DNA of 64,000 bases from Nematostella vectensis (GCF_932526225.1 NC_064036.1:16824953-16888952), one strand, 5' to 3'; counted from the stretch's first letter, positions 40,444 through 52,382 are shown. Notes: generated by a model not told the origin, from the sequence alone. Numbers and translations: made by a program.

Positions 40444-40938
40444 CTGAAAACTAAAAACCGGAATATCAAAATTGTTTCGAAATATCGGTAAACAGATCTA
40501 AAGATGGTGATTATATATAATACATACTCTTTTTTTACCCTTTTTTATCAATAAAATTCTAAGAGGCTCTGATAGCTTTACAATAAGTTTTTATTAAAGT
40601 GTTTGGAAATGTAGAATCAAATAATAGACATAATAAACATAATGCGTCGACGACATTTATGGCTAAACAATGATGACAAAACAAACTTCTGTGCTTGGTA
40701 TGAAGGTAAAAATAACCAAAAAGCACTATTTATCTCTTCATATCGACGGACTTTGAAGATGGCATGAAGCGCGGCGTTCTCTTATTTGCAGTTATATGAG
40801 TAATGATTATCTATGTTCGCCTTTTCCTGTCCAAGAATTCGAAACAAATTAACAATGCATATAGGCAAGCTTACAAATCCTAAGCATTTAAGTGGGTTTC
40901 AACTTGACCTTACGTTAGGATGAAAATATGTTACTTAC
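40444..40938 (-). other. Intron N1-N2 of gene M
   Basis: Non-coding; lacks the 156-bp segment of copy A. Confidence 0.5.
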
Positions 40939-41050
40939 ACAGTGTCAGTGACGACGCAATCAGGATGAGAAATGCGAATTTCAAATCCATCCTTGATAAC
41001 CAAGATCCCGCTCCTCGCCGTATATGCTTGACGTCTCACTTCAATAAACG
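40939..41050 (-). CDS. Gene M candidate N-terminal exon N1
   Basis: Counterpart of 5,079-5,190 with three synonymous differences and the same protein (AYTARSGILVIKDGFEIRIS). It is the first exon of gene M that I can support. Confidence 0.5.
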
Positions 41051-41844
41051 CTTTAATAATCAGAGGCAATGAGTAAGAAACGTGGCGGCATGCTTCTGTG
41101 ACAACCGTATCCAATTGTGTAAGTTCACCTTATTTATTGTGAGGCTCTGGGGGGGAAAACTGTGTGAAATACTATCCAATGCAAAATCTGAGAAAACCAG
41201 TCGGATGGGAGAACCAACCAAATGAGACGTTCTTGTATTTTGTGTTATTAGCTTGACCCTTCATGCGTAAACGTGCATTATTCTTCCAGCAACTGTTATG
41301 TGAACAACATCATTGGTGTTGCTTCTTTTGTTTTTATTCTTTTTTTTGTGCAGGTCTTACAGCCCCATGATTACTTGGGTTCGCCATGGTATATCCGGCT
41401 AATAGCAAAATGTCGAAACACGCAATAACAATATTAACTTTTGCAAAGTAGAATAAAAATAATAAAAAACACCTGAATACATTCAAATATTTAGATGCAA
41501 CCAAAAAACCGCAAAGAGATGGAAGTGCAAAAAACAAGGTCAAGCTCAGGATTTATGGCAAAGTACATATGATAAGAATGTTGACGGTGTGTTGTTAACA
41601 AATTCATCACATTACATAATATAAAGACCCCTAGCCATATAAAAGCAACTGGTGCGTTAAACTAATTGATCGGTGTCCTTTTCAACAGTAATGTAAGCGT
41701 GGGGTGCACTTAGAGTTCCTAGGGGTGATCTGACAGTATATTCGTTTCGCTCTGCCAAATGCACCATGGGTGCACTCAGCCACGTCTTATTATTACCCGA
41801 GAGGCAATACAAAGGACAACGGAGGATTTCACCACGATTATTAC
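41051..41844 (-). other. Gap between gene R and gene M
   Basis: Expected promoter and first exon of gene M. As in copy A, a minus-strand hydrophobic run (NIVIACFDILLLAG) precedes ACCATGG and a GTAAGA donor near 41,360. Here the frame is open further upstream to another ATG at 41,543, unlike copy A. Confidence 0.25.
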
Positions 41845-42025
41845 AATACAATACAATACAATACAATACAATACAATACAATACAATACAATACAATACA
41901 ATACAATACAATACAATACAATACAATACAATACAATACAATACAATACAATACAATACAATACAATACAATACAATACAATACAATACAAACTTTATTG
42001 AGACTCATCGAAAAAGGCTATTCTG
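41845..42025 (-). mobile_element. Retroposon 3' end with ~29 ATACA units (copy B)
   Basis: Same retroposon end as at 5,984-6,046, but the tail has grown to about 29 perfect ATACA units (41,846-41,990). This is a clean example of pentanucleotide expansion between copies. Confidence 0.6.
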
Positions 42026-42307
42026 TCATAATTGATTATTATATTCTGAAAAAGTCTTGGCGCTATTTTAGCGTTTTTCGTGCATTGGATCTCGTTACAA
42101 ACCATTTGGAACCCATCACCAAAACTTCGGATTTTTTAACACATATAAGCTGCTAATTAGTGCAAAAAGATAGAATACAATAGTAAGAGATATGAGGCAA
42201 TTTTAATTGACTTTAATCCGCTTAGATATAATTATATCTACGATATAGCAGGTGTGTTTGAGTAGTCGTTTCTTTGTTTTCTTTATAAATCGTTTTCTCG
42301 AGTTGAG
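42026..42307. other. Segment present in copy B, absent in copy A
   Basis: About 280 bp inserted between GGCTATTCTG and ACACCTACG, which are adjacent in copy A at 6,050. It may be more of the retroposon body lost from copy A by deletion. Confidence 0.6.
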
Positions 42308-42674
42308 ACACCTACGCTGTCTCAAAAGTCGCACAACTTCAAAATACAAAAAAAAAGTTCAGTTTAAACGATCACATAAATCTTTTTTCTTTTTTCGACA
42401 AGAAGTAATCAGAAATGCAAACTCTGCTAAAATCCCGACAGTGGATTCTTTTGTAAAAACGAGGGGGATGTTATCAACTGTGGAGCGGGGGCGATCGTTG
42501 CTTGAAAAGTAGTTCGATTTCAGTCGCTCATCAAAGAACTGCTGTATTCTTGCTGTTGATCCTTCTGAACACCATTCTTCTGTCTTATAATATATGTAAT
42601 ATCAAGCTAAGATCCCACAGTGTGGCAAGCATCCATGATTTATTGGCTATCAAGAAGGGATCGCACGGAATGCG

Positions 42675-42680
42675 TTTATT
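42675..42680 (-). terminator. AATAAA poly(A) signal of gene R
   Basis: Minus-strand AATAAA about 16 bases after the TGA of exon P8, as in gene M. Confidence 0.6.
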
Positions 42681-42695
42681 AGTATCATGCTAGTG

Positions 42696-42770
42696 TCAGC
42701 TAAAATTGGCATAGTCGCTGAAGGAATCCAGAAATGCCATTGTGGCCTCGTAGCAGAACACATATTGCCT
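42696..42770 (-). CDS. Gene R exon P8: end of phosphatase D2 and stop
   Basis: Counterpart of 6,438-6,512: RQYVFCYEATMAFLDSFSDY, four more residues, TGA. Confidence 0.85.
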   Translation of the reverse strand, partial: RQYVFCYEATMAFLDSFSDYANFS

Positions 42771-42836
42771 CTGGTGAGAAAAAAAAAGGCGAGAAGATGG
42801 TTGTTATTAGGTTTTGTTGAATAAAGTCAGGCGTTC

Positions 42837-42958
42837 CTGGGTACCTAGAGCCTCCAGACTTCTCTCGTTCAGTGAAGCTCAGCCAAAATGCCGCTCGTCA
42901 CGACATTTTGGCTGAGCGTCACTGGACGAGAGAAGTCTAGAGGGTCTGGTACCCAGGG
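42837..42958. mobile_element. Fold-back MITE (copy B)
   Basis: Counterpart of 6,579-6,700. Confidence 0.7.
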
Positions 42959-43576
42959 TAAGTCAGTCGTAGCTATAACAGAAGTTTTCAAAACAGAATT
43001 CTAAAAATATCACAAGTTACGGGAACAAGATCTGAAACACGCCGGTGAAGCCAGCTGTGAAGGAATGTAGCCATGGAGATGGCAAAATAAGGACAAGAAT
43101 TATTCTGAAATTACAAAGGCCTAAACTTATTGTTACTTGTCCCGGGTTAGTTTATTTGTCATGTACCAGCCGAAGTGCTTATTCGGGGGAGGCGCTTACG
43201 TCAAAATCTGTCTTTTCTCTAGATAAAAAAAATCCAATTGAAACACGGGTATTAGGATACTTTGTCGGGGGTAAACAAAAATGCACCCCCAATTTGAGTT
43301 GAAAATTGAACTCAGCGAATAAAATAATCCGAAATGTCTCCTGCTTTCCGAGTTAGCGAAATCCTTTTTTGATGAGTTGACGGCTCACTTTCTCTTTAAA
43401 CTTCGCCGCCGCCGACACACGCCGGGGCATGCGACAAGTGCTGTGATCGGGGCTAATTTTTAACATGCTTCCACGGACCGTTGCGTTTCTTCAGGTTTTA
43501 AATTAAAAAAGTTACAGCAAATGGCAGACGATGACCAGCTTATAATTTGATCTACTTCTTCATTAAATACAAGTCG
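42959..43576 (-). other. Intron P7-P8 of gene R, non-coding part
   Basis: Counterpart of 6,701-7,316; nothing recognised. Confidence 0.5.
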
Positions 43577-43813
43577 TTTGACAAGAGGTTGTCGTCAACC
43601 GGTTTCGTGACTACGCGAAAAGCCCGTTTGTAAGCATGAGTAAAAATCACTGAAGCACCTCGCTGCATATATTAGCCACTGCATAACTTCAGACTTAGAC
43701 GCGGTAGCGGTGGCTAATATATGCAGCTAGGCGCTTCAGTAGTTTTTACCCATGCTTACATGCGGGCTTGTCGCGTAGTCTCAAAGCCGGTTGACGACAA
43801 CCTTTTCTCAAAA
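43577..43813. mobile_element. Large inverted repeat (copy B)
   Basis: Counterpart of 7,317-7,553, with about 105-nt arms. Confidence 0.75.
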
Positions 43814-44023
43814 GACCGTAAGTTCAAAGAGAAAGTGAGCTGTCACTCATCATCATGTCTCATACCGACATCACAACATTGGCCGCAACTAGGCAGGTTT
43901 TCGAAAAATTGAATCGAGCGTTGTTTCACTCCCTTCCTGTTTTATATAGAACATAAATACGAAGTATAAAGTTCGGAGAGGGCTCGGGCTTGTTACGAAC
44001 ACTAAAGAGGCATGGTTACACAG

Positions 44024-44279
44024 TACCGTTCAAATGTTTCGAGAATTGAAAACAACGATCGCTAGGGTTATTTAGAAAAGAGAAATCACAGGTTCCCCAA
44101 GCTAATATTGTATTTTACGTGTATGCTATCGCTCAATATTGCTCCAAACGACCAAATCTTTGCTTTATTTTCGTTTAATAACTTAAGAAAATTTAAATAT
44201 TATTATATTTCTTTTTTTTACGATTTCCACGATTCCAAAGATCATGCGCTCAACTTGTTACCCCCTCCCCCCACATAAC
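44024..44279. other. Copy-B-specific intron segment
   Basis: About 250 bp present only in copy B, upstream of the CRE/E-box array; AT-rich, no coding potential. Confidence 0.5.
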
Positions 44280-44920
44280 ACACGCATAACAAGTTTAGCT
44301 GTCATACGATGTTTCGGCGTCAGAGTAGTTTTACTTTTAGTGGCGTCATCGATAACTTCATGCATCACGTGACCATATCTTGGCACCGCCCTTGACACAT
44401 ATATGACACCTACCAAGTTCGGTTGTTATACAATGTTTCTTTCACGAGATATGAATGTTTTCTATTTTGATGACGTCAGCATATTTTGCTTAAAGTGACG
44501 TCATTGATGACGTCGCAATCACGTGACCATATTTTTGCACCCCCTTGACACAAACATGACACATGCCAAGGTTGGTTGTGAAACAATGTTTATTTCAAGA
44601 GATATGAATGTTTTTGATTATCATCATGTTTTTCTTTTTAGTGACGTCATCGATGGCGTCACACAACACGTGTTCACATTGTTGCCTCCCTTGACACCTA
44701 CATGACACCTACCGAGTTCGGTTGCCATACAATGTTTCCTTCTTGAAATATAATTTTTTTTTATTTTGATGACGTCATCATATTTTTTGCTTCTAGTGAC
44801 GTCATCGATGACGTCACAAACCACGTGACCACAGTTTTGCACCTCCCTTGACACCTACATGACACCTGCCAAGTTTGGTCATACGATGCTTTTAAGGGAC
44901 GGACGGACGGACATCGCATC
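44280..44920. repeat. CRE/E-box tandem repeat, 4 units (copy B)
   Basis: Four units of about 146-157 bp, each with a TGACGTCAtcgaTGACGTCA-type palindrome (centres near 44,350, 44,505, 44,652, 44,807), then CACGTG and a TTGACAC...ACATGACACC block. The fourth is perfect and matches the single unit of copy A; the others are decayed. Confidence 0.8.
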
Positions 44921-45404
44921 ACGAAAACTCGAGTCGATGGGTTACCAATATTTATTACCATATTTGTTTTATATACCACTTTTTCTTAGGTATGGGGCTC
45001 CGCTCACGCGGCGCAAAGGGAGCTCCGCTGGGACCTCTAACTGGGAAAGCAGGAATTTCGGATAAAGGTTAGAAATATTTTATTCGCTGAGTTCAATATT
45101 CAACACAAATTGGGGATACATTTTTGTTAATTTATTAATAAATCGCTGAAAAAGTATCCTATTCCCGTGATTGAAGGAAGTGAAACATAAAAGTAAAAGA
45201 ATGGTTTGGCGCGTAATACTGTCTTTTCTTGTCAATTCTCTTTTAACGTACAGTTATTGGAGAAATCGGAGCTTTATTCGGCTCTTATTTGGGGGAGGGG
45301 GGCGCTAATTCTTTAATTTTTCGTCTTAGGAGGAGGCGCTTATTCAAGCAATTAACGGGATCAAAGGGAAATTAACGGTATCAAAGGGAAATTGGATATG
45401 CGCT

Positions 45405-46087
45405 CCTGGGGAGGAGGGTAGGATTCTTGGATTTGCGATCCTGGGAGGGAGGGTGAGGTTCATGGATCTGTGATCCTGGGAGGGAGGGTAGGGTTCCTGG
45501 ATCTGTGATCCTCGGAAGGAGAGTAGGGGCTGGTTGACCTGCGATCCTGGGAGGTAGGGCGGGAGCTGGTTGATCTGTGATCCTGGGAGGTACGGTGGGG
45601 GCTGGTTGACCTGCGATCTTGGTAGGGAGGGAGGGGGCTGGTTGACCTGCGATCTTGGGAAGGAGGGCGGGGGCTGGTTGACCTGCGATCTTGGGAAGGA
45701 GGGCGGGGGCTGGTTGATCTGCGATCCTGGGAAGGAGGGCGGGGGCTGGTTGACCTGCGATCTTGGTAGGGAGGGAGGGGGCTGGTTGACCTGCGATCCT
45801 GGGAGATAGGGTGGGGGCTGGTTGACCTGCGATCCTGGGAGGGAGGGTAGGGGCTGGTTGATCTGCGATCCTGGGAAGGAGGGCGAGGGCTGGTTGACCT
45901 GCGATCCTGGGAAGGAGGGTAGGGGCTGGTTGACCTGCGGTCCTGGGAGGGAGGGCGGGGGCTGGTTGACCTGCGATCCTGGGAAGGAGGGTAGGGGCTG
46001 GTTGACCTGCGATCCTGGGAGAGAGGGTGGGGGCTGGTTGATCTGCGATCCTGGGAAGGAGGGTAGGGGCTGGTTGACCTGCGATCC
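45405..46087. repeat. 36-bp minisatellite, ~19 units (copy B)
   Basis: Counterpart of 8,443-8,911. 16 good units plus three degenerate ones at the far end. The frame running in from exon P7 stays open through the array to a stop near 45,344. Confidence 0.95.
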
Positions 46088-46096
46088 TTTGCTCAC

Positions 46097-46232
46097 CAGG
46101 GATTCGACAGCTCCCGGCCGTGATGCTCTGAGGACCTTGACGGCCTGGAATACGTCTACAACATGCTCAGCCTTCACCCTGTCTATCACGGACAGTACAG
46201 CACAAAGAGTGCCACTTCGACCAGCGCCGTTA
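46097..46232 (-). CDS. Gene R exon P7: D2 signature motif
   Basis: Counterpart of 8,921-9,056: SNGAGRSGTLCAVLSVIDRV, with Gln before the Cys and Glu in the Q-loop. Confidence 0.88.
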
Positions 46233-46540
46233 CTAGGATTTTATAGAACATATATAAAAACATGTCGTCATCAGCGAGCATTACATTGTGACTGGCACCA
46301 TTATGGGTCATATTGAAACAAGTCAACGATAATATAACGTCAGAAACAGCGTGTCACTACGACCAGCGCTGTTACTAGCGTTTGGGCCATATACGTCAGC
46401 TATATAACGCGAATACAATGCCGTAATATAATCACATTAGAGGTGTGCAGCGCGGTAAATTACGACGAGTTGAAATGCTTGCTGTATTCACTAGACATCG
46501 GTAAACAGCGCGTTAAAATACGATAAGCTGACTTATTTAC

Positions 46541-46686
46541 CTGCACTGAACTAGAATAGCGGCGTTACCAGACTGCTGCTGAGAGCTCTGAGTACTCTCT
46601 ATCAGGCGGAGAACACTCGACTTGTCAGGTAACTTCTGCTCAGTCCAACCGAGGATCTGGAAGTGACGCACTTCCCGCGACGCGCC
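46541..46686 (-). CDS. Gene R exon P6: D2 WPD-loop exon
   Basis: Counterpart of 9,365-9,510: REVRHFQ, GWTEQKLPD, AAILVQC. One base differs (GATC/GGTC context), changing Val-Leu to Ile-Leu at most. Confidence 0.88.
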
Positions 46687-47735
46687 CTGCAAAGAGAATG
46701 ATTAGACGCGCCCTGGAAAGGGAGGTGATTAGACGCGCCCTGGAATGAGAGGTGATTAGACACGCTCTGTAAAGAGAGGTGATTAAACGCGCACTGGAAA
46801 GAGAGGTGATTAGACGCGCCCTGGAAAGAGAGGTGATTAAACGAGCCCTGAAAAGGGAGGTGATTAGACGCGCCCTGGAAAAAGAGGTGATTAGAAGCGA
46901 CCTGGAAGAGAGGTGGCTAGAAGCGACCTGGGAGGTAATGAAACGAGCCCTGGAAAGGGATGTTATTAAACGCGCCCTGCAAAGAGAGGTAATTAGACGG
47001 GCCCTGCAAAGAGAGGTGATTAGATGCGCCCTGGAAAGGAATGTGATTAGACGCGCCCTGGAAAGAGAGGTGATTAAACGAGCCCTGGAAAGGGAGGTGA
47101 TTAGACGCGCCCTGGAAAAAGAGGTGATTAGAAGCGACCTGGAAGAGAGGTGGCTAGAAGCGGCCTGGGAGGTAATGAAACGAGCCCTGGAAAGGGATGT
47201 TATTAAACGCGCCCTGCAAAGAGAGGTAATTAGACGGGCCCTGCAAAGAGAGGTGATTAGACGCGCCCTTGAAAGGAATGTGATTAGACGCGCCCTGGAA
47301 AGAGAGGTGATTAGAGGCGCCCTGGAAAGAGAGGTGATTAGACGCGCCCTGGAAAGGGAGGTGATTAGACGCACCCTTGAAAGAGGGGTGATTAGATGCG
47401 CCTTGGAAAGAGAGGTGATTAGACGCGCCCTGGAAAGAGAGGTGATTAGACGCGCCCTGGAAAGAGAAGTGATTAAACGCGCCCTGGAAAGAGAGGTGAT
47501 TAGACGCGCCCTGCAAAGAGAGGTGATTAGACGCGCCCTGTAAAGAGAGGTGATTAAGCGCGCCCTGGAAAGAGAGGTGATTAGACGCGCCCTGGAAAGA
47601 GAGGTAATAAGACGCGCCCTGGAAAGAGAGGTGATTAGACGCTCCCTTCGAAAGAGAGGTGATTAGATGCGCCCTAGAAAGGGAGGTGATTAGACGCGCC
47701 CTGGAAAGAGAGGTGATTAGACGCGCCCTGGAAAG
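46687..47735. repeat. 27-bp splice-acceptor minisatellite, ~39 units (copy B)
   Basis: Counterpart of 9,511-10,590. An internal block (46,900-47,050 and 47,130-47,290) is duplicated here but single in copy A, showing recent unequal exchange. Confidence 0.93.
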
Positions 47736-47964
47736 GGGGAATTTCTTTGGCTAGGGGGTATGTTCACTTCACGTTCGTGTGAATTTCAAATGCGAGTAGA
47801 ATTTTGCTTTTTCTTTTCATTTTTCAGTCATCGTTTCCTTCGCTATTGAAAGCCCGGCTTTGCAAAATCTCATTGGTGGATAATTATCTAATAAAATGTG
47901 AATGCTATATATCGTATATCATGTGTTATAACATATCTTATACCATATTATCATAGCAACACAC

Positions 47965-48087
47965 CTCCTTGGTGGTGAGGACGAACCTCCTCGTGATAAT
48001 CTGAGACTCCACGTCCTCGTCTAAAAGTTGAACTTGTATCTTCCCATAACTCTTGGCGTCACGTGATGGCCAGTACTGCCGGTAACG
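47965..48087 (-). CDS. Gene R exon P5: D2 QYWP exon
   Basis: Counterpart of 10,822-10,944: RYRQYWPSRDAKSYGKIQVQ. Confidence 0.85.
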
Positions 48088-48245
48088 CTAAACAGATACA
48101 CAGCGCTCGTACGAGGGTCCGAATTCACCAAAAGGTTGTGATGGTGTTGGTGGTAGAGGTGATGATGGTTTTGGTAATAGGAGTGTTGGTGGTGTTGATG
48201 ATCGTGATTGTTAGTTGAGGTTGTGGTGATTTTGATATCAGTGGT

Positions 48246-49258
48246 GTGAAGGCCATGTAGGGGATGATGGTCATGTAGGTGATGATGGTCATGTAGGGGA
48301 TGATGGTCATGTAGGTGATGATGGCCATGTAGGTGATGATGGTCATGTAGGTGATGATGGCCATGTAGGTGATGATGGTCATGTAGGTAATGATGGTCAT
48401 GTAGGTGATGATGGTCATGTAGGTGATGATGGTCATGTAGGTGATGATGGTCATGTGGGTGTTGATGGTCATGTAGGTGATGATGGCCATGTAGGTGATG
48501 ATGGTCATGTAGGTGATGATGGTCATGTAGGTGATGATGGTCATGTAGGTGATGATGGTCATGTAGGTGATGATGGTCATGTAGGTGATGATGGTCATGT
48601 AGGTGATGATGGTCATGTAGGTGTTGATGGTCATGTAGGTGATGATGGTCATGTAGGTGATGATGGTCATGTAGGTGATGATGGTCATGTAGGCGATGAT
48701 GGTCATTTGGGTGATGATGGTCATTTGGGTGATGATGGTCATGTGGGTGATGATGGTCATGTGGGTGATGATGGTCATGTGGGTGATGATGGTCATGTGG
48801 GTGATGATGGTCATGTGGGTGATGATGGTCATGTAGGTGATGATGGTCATGTAGGTGATGATGGTCATGTGGGTGATGATGGTCATGTGGGTGATGATGG
48901 TCATGTGGGTGATGATGGTCATGTGGGTGATGATGGTCATGTGGGTGATGATGGTCATGTGGGTGATGATGGTCATGTAGGTGATGATGGTCATGTAGGT
49001 GATGATGGTCATGTAGGTGATGATGGTCATGTAGGTGATGATGGTCATGTAGGTGATAATGGCCATGTAGGTGATGATGGTCATGTAGGTGATGATGGTC
49101 ATGTAGGTGATGATGGTCATGTAAGTGATGATGGTCATGTGGGTGATGATGGTCATGTGGGTGATGATGGTCATGTGGGTGATGATGGTCATGTGGGTGA
49201 TGATGGTCATGTAGGTGATGATGGTCATGTAGGTGATGATGGTCATGTAGGTTTTGAT
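48246..49258. repeat. 18-bp minisatellite, ~56 units (copy B)
   Basis: Same unit as 11,100-13,705, but shorter and enriched in CATGTGGGTGATGATGGT variants, which are absent from copy A. Confidence 0.97.
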
Positions 49259-49300
49259 GGTTATAATAGTGGTTCGCACCCCCCTGTGTACGCGCCTAGT

Positions 49301-49985
49301 GATGGTGTTGATGATTGCGTTAGTGGAGTTTGTGATGGTGGTAGTAGTGTTATGATGCTGATGTTAGTGATGATGATAATAGTGGTGATGGTGTTGATGA
49401 TTGCGTTAGTGGAGTTTGTGATGGTAGTAGTGGTGTTATGATGCTGATGTTAGTGATGATGATAATAGTGGTGATGGTGTTGATGATTGCGTTAGTGGAG
49501 TTTGTGATGGTGGTAGTGGTGTTATGATGCTGATGTTAGTGATGATGATAATAGTGGTGATGGCGTTGATGATTGTGTTAGTGGAGTTTGTGATGGTGGT
49601 AGTAGTGTTATGATGCTGATGTTAGTGATGATGATAATAGTGGTGATGGTGTCGATGATTGCGTTAGTGGAGTTTGTGATGGTGGTAGTGGTGTTATGAT
49701 GCTGATGTTAGTGATGATGATAATAGTGGTGATGGTGTTGATGATTGCGTTAGTGGAGTTTGTGATGGTGGTAGTGGTGTTATGATGCTGATGTTAGTGA
49801 TGATGATATAGTGGTGATGGTGTTGATGATTGTGTTAGTGGAGTTTGTGATGGTGGTAGTGGTGTTATGATGCTGATGTTAGTGATGATGATAATAGTGG
49901 TGATGGTGTTGATGATTGTGTTAGTGGAGTTTGTGATGGTGGTAGTGGTGTTATGATGCTGATGTTCGTGATGATGATAATAGTG
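49301..49985. repeat. 86-bp minisatellite, ~8 units (copy B)
   Basis: Starts at 49,301, 49,387, 49,473, 49,559, 49,645, 49,731, 49,816 and 49,902. Followed by GATGGTGGT simple repeats to about 50,190. Confidence 0.93.
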
Positions 49986-50190
49986 GTGGTAGTGATGGTT
50001 ATTGTGTTAGTGGATATTGTGGTGGTGATGGTGATGATAATGGTGATGGTGGTGATGATGGTGATGATAATGGTGATGGTGGTGGTGATGGTGGTGATAA
50101 TAATGGTGATGGTGGTGGTGATGGTGATGATAATGGTGATGGTGGTGGTGATGGTGATGATAATGGTGATGGTGGTGGTGATGTTTAGTG

Positions 50191-50700
50191 AAAGTCGTGG
50201 TGTAGGTAGTGTTGGTATAATTATAGTGATGTTGGCAATTGCGATGCCATTATCATAGTAATTATGTCCTATCTTCTATAATGGAGGTGAATGTAGTGAT
50301 GTCGGTGGTGAATTATACCATTATTACAAGACATGACGGAAAAACATGACGTGACGCTTCAAATAAGTCCATTTCACATCGAATAAGGCGGAGAATTTTT
50401 CTGAGTACTTAGTAACTTATAGCAAACAAAATATCAAGTGCGACTTTTTTTTAATTGATGCGACTTTTTGTAAAGTGTCATTGAAATTTGAGCTTTTCGC
50501 CCCTGAGCTGATGGGCAATGATGGGCAAGGAAAAATGATGTTAAAAAGCCAAAATCTGGATTAGTGCACTTCGGCACGTGTTTTAAAAATCAGTCCGTAA
50601 TAGAAGGAACCTATAGCCACTAAAGAAATTGTGTCTTCTCCCTATATCTGGAATTGCGCGTTTTCCAGGTTTTTCCGTCATGTCTTATTACAATAAGTAC
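50191..50700 (-). other. Intron P4-P5 of gene R, unique part
   Basis: Non-coding; counterpart of about 14,340-14,849. Confidence 0.6.
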
Positions 50701-50835
50701 CTTTTGTCCCTCTGAGGTGTCGTACAGCATCACGACAGTGCCTACTGAGAAATCCAGGACCATTTGCCAAAAGTTCGTGATGTCTTCACTCGATGGAGCC
50801 GGGCAGAGGATGAATGCGTTTTTCTCTCTGTATGC
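50701..50835 (-). CDS. Gene R exon P4: D2 NAFI..P exon
   Basis: Counterpart of 14,850-14,984, same protein. Confidence 0.9.
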
Positions 50836-50926
50836 CTTATTGTACATTGGAAATGAAGCAAGAAGAAGGTGAGGCAAAAACGTCGAAAGGGTTGACAATT
50901 CCACATGTGAAAAATACACTCCTTAC

Positions 50927-51003
50927 ATTAGCAAAACTGGCATTCATATAGGCAGTCAGTTTTCGCTTAGCTGGGCTTTTCAATGTAGACTTTTTGTCGA
51001 TCA
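50927..51003 (-). CDS. Gene R exon P3: D2 NAS exon
   Basis: Counterpart of 15,076-15,152; the codon shared with P2b is Leu instead of Phe. Confidence 0.85.
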
Positions 51004-51481
51004 CTGCAAAGAAAAATATGAAAAATTAGTCAAATTAAGAAAAGTTCATATATTATCCAGTTGGGGGGGGGGGGGGGGGGGAGGATACTGTGTGTGTGTT
51101 TGGGTTGGGGTGGGTGGGTGGGGTGGGGGGTGGGTTGGTTTCGGGGGTCTAAAGGGGGGCCATCGTATAAATATGGATTTTTAAAAGAAGGGTCACTGAT
51201 ATCTTTGGGTGTTGTCTCTTCTCTTTGTTCAACGAGTTTCGGTTTGGCATGCACAATCCAGGAGTCCAGGATACGTATTTAGCCACGTTTTATCTATGCA
51301 ATGCAAACCTGTATACACCATATATACAAGATTTTCATGGTTTCCGCTATATGATATCTATAAAGTGCTAATGTTCCATATTTAAAAAAACCCAAAAAAC
51401 TCTTTTGTTGTGAAGAAAAGCTTGTAAAAGGGCGGAGAGAATGTTTGACACAGTTTCGTCACCGGAATCAGATTGACTTAC

Positions 51482-51554
51482 ATGAAATTCTGTACTTTGA
51501 TCCCGACGAAACATCTACATCCGGGACACTTGATGGCACAATGACTGACAACCT
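51482..51554 (-). CDS. Gene R exon P2b: start of D2
   Basis: Counterpart of 15,627-15,699; same splice sites and protein. Confidence 0.75.
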
Positions 51555-51747
51555 CTGAACAATTACGATAAGAAGGTCATGTCATACAGGCGAACGTTAT
51601 TATTATAATATATAATAGTTCTTTGATCGTTCTTCTATTCACTTTCTAGTTAATTTTATATAAAAAAAAAGTTCTTGACGACTCATGCCAAGGCGAATGT
51701 GACGTAAACAGTATATATTTGGACATTTTAAAAAATAAGGAAACCTC

Positions 51748-51977
51748 AAATAAACTTCCCTCCCTTCCGCGTATGTATTTAACACCTTGTTCAATAAACT
51801 TCCCTCCCTTCCGCGTATGTATTTAACACCTAGTTCAATAAACTTCCCTCCCTTCCGCGTATGTATTTAACATCTAGTTCAATAAACTTCCCTCCCTTCC
51901 GCGTATGTATTTAACACCTAGTTCAATAAACTTCCCTCCCTTCCGCGTATGTATTTAACACCTAGTTCAATAAACGT
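51748..51977. repeat. 44-bp minisatellite, 5 units (copy B)
   Basis: Same unit as 15,893-17,088 but only five copies, against about 27. Confidence 0.97.
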
Positions 51978-52232
51978 TTTTTGGTTCATTGCTAATGGCA
52001 AGAGCGCACGGCAACATAAATAAGAATAATTTCGATATTTATATTTTATTATTTATATTTATTATATTATTTATGTTTTTGTTCACATTTCAAGAAAAGT
52101 ACAGCCTTAGCCTCCCATGATGTGGTGCTAGCTTGCTGTGGCCAATAGACAAAGGGAATAGCAGCGTTTTAAGAGATAATTATACAATTGTACCCTACAG
52201 TTTCACAATAACTTGGAAATATTAAACATTAC

Positions 52233-52382
52233 CTGGAACTCCGCCTCGTACCCCGACACATTTTCTGGAGTCCGTAGTTTGGAGAGCCTGGCCATAGCGG
52301 CCTTCATATTGTCAGCAGGAATATCAGTGCTTCCGCAGACAAGCGCCTCCAGGACAGCCAAGTGGATAAACACGTATTGCTC
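52233..52382 (-). CDS. Gene R exon P2: C-terminal helix of D1
   Basis: Counterpart of 17,346-17,495, identical protein. Confidence 0.92.

Larger units (their letters stand above)
6438..41050 (-). other. Gene M: Calx-beta ectodomain, TM, and phosphatase 3' part
   Basis: Full extent of one tandem unit gene on the minus strand. In order: N1 and N2 candidate exons, Calx-beta exons 1a to 7b, a 36-bp microexon, a TM exon at 28,052-28,185, then the D1-end exons (18,047-17,346) and all D2 exons (15,699-6,438) with stop and AATAAA. Exon lengths and phases chain without a break within the Calx-TM block (except damaged 4a) and within the D1-end/D2 block. I infer an ancestral receptor phosphatase with a Calx-beta ectodomain. 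The link between TM and phosphatase is now interrupted: the TM exon reads into a stop, and the exons for the first half of D1 are absent. Confidence 0.65.

Noticed and set aside
41657-42156. Frames of repeated CIVLY or YNTIQ
   Set aside because: Translation of the ATACA microsatellite.
48455-49441. 328-codon plus-strand frame of DDGHVG repeats
   Set aside because: Same 18-bp satellite read in another frame; absent as a continuous frame in copy A.
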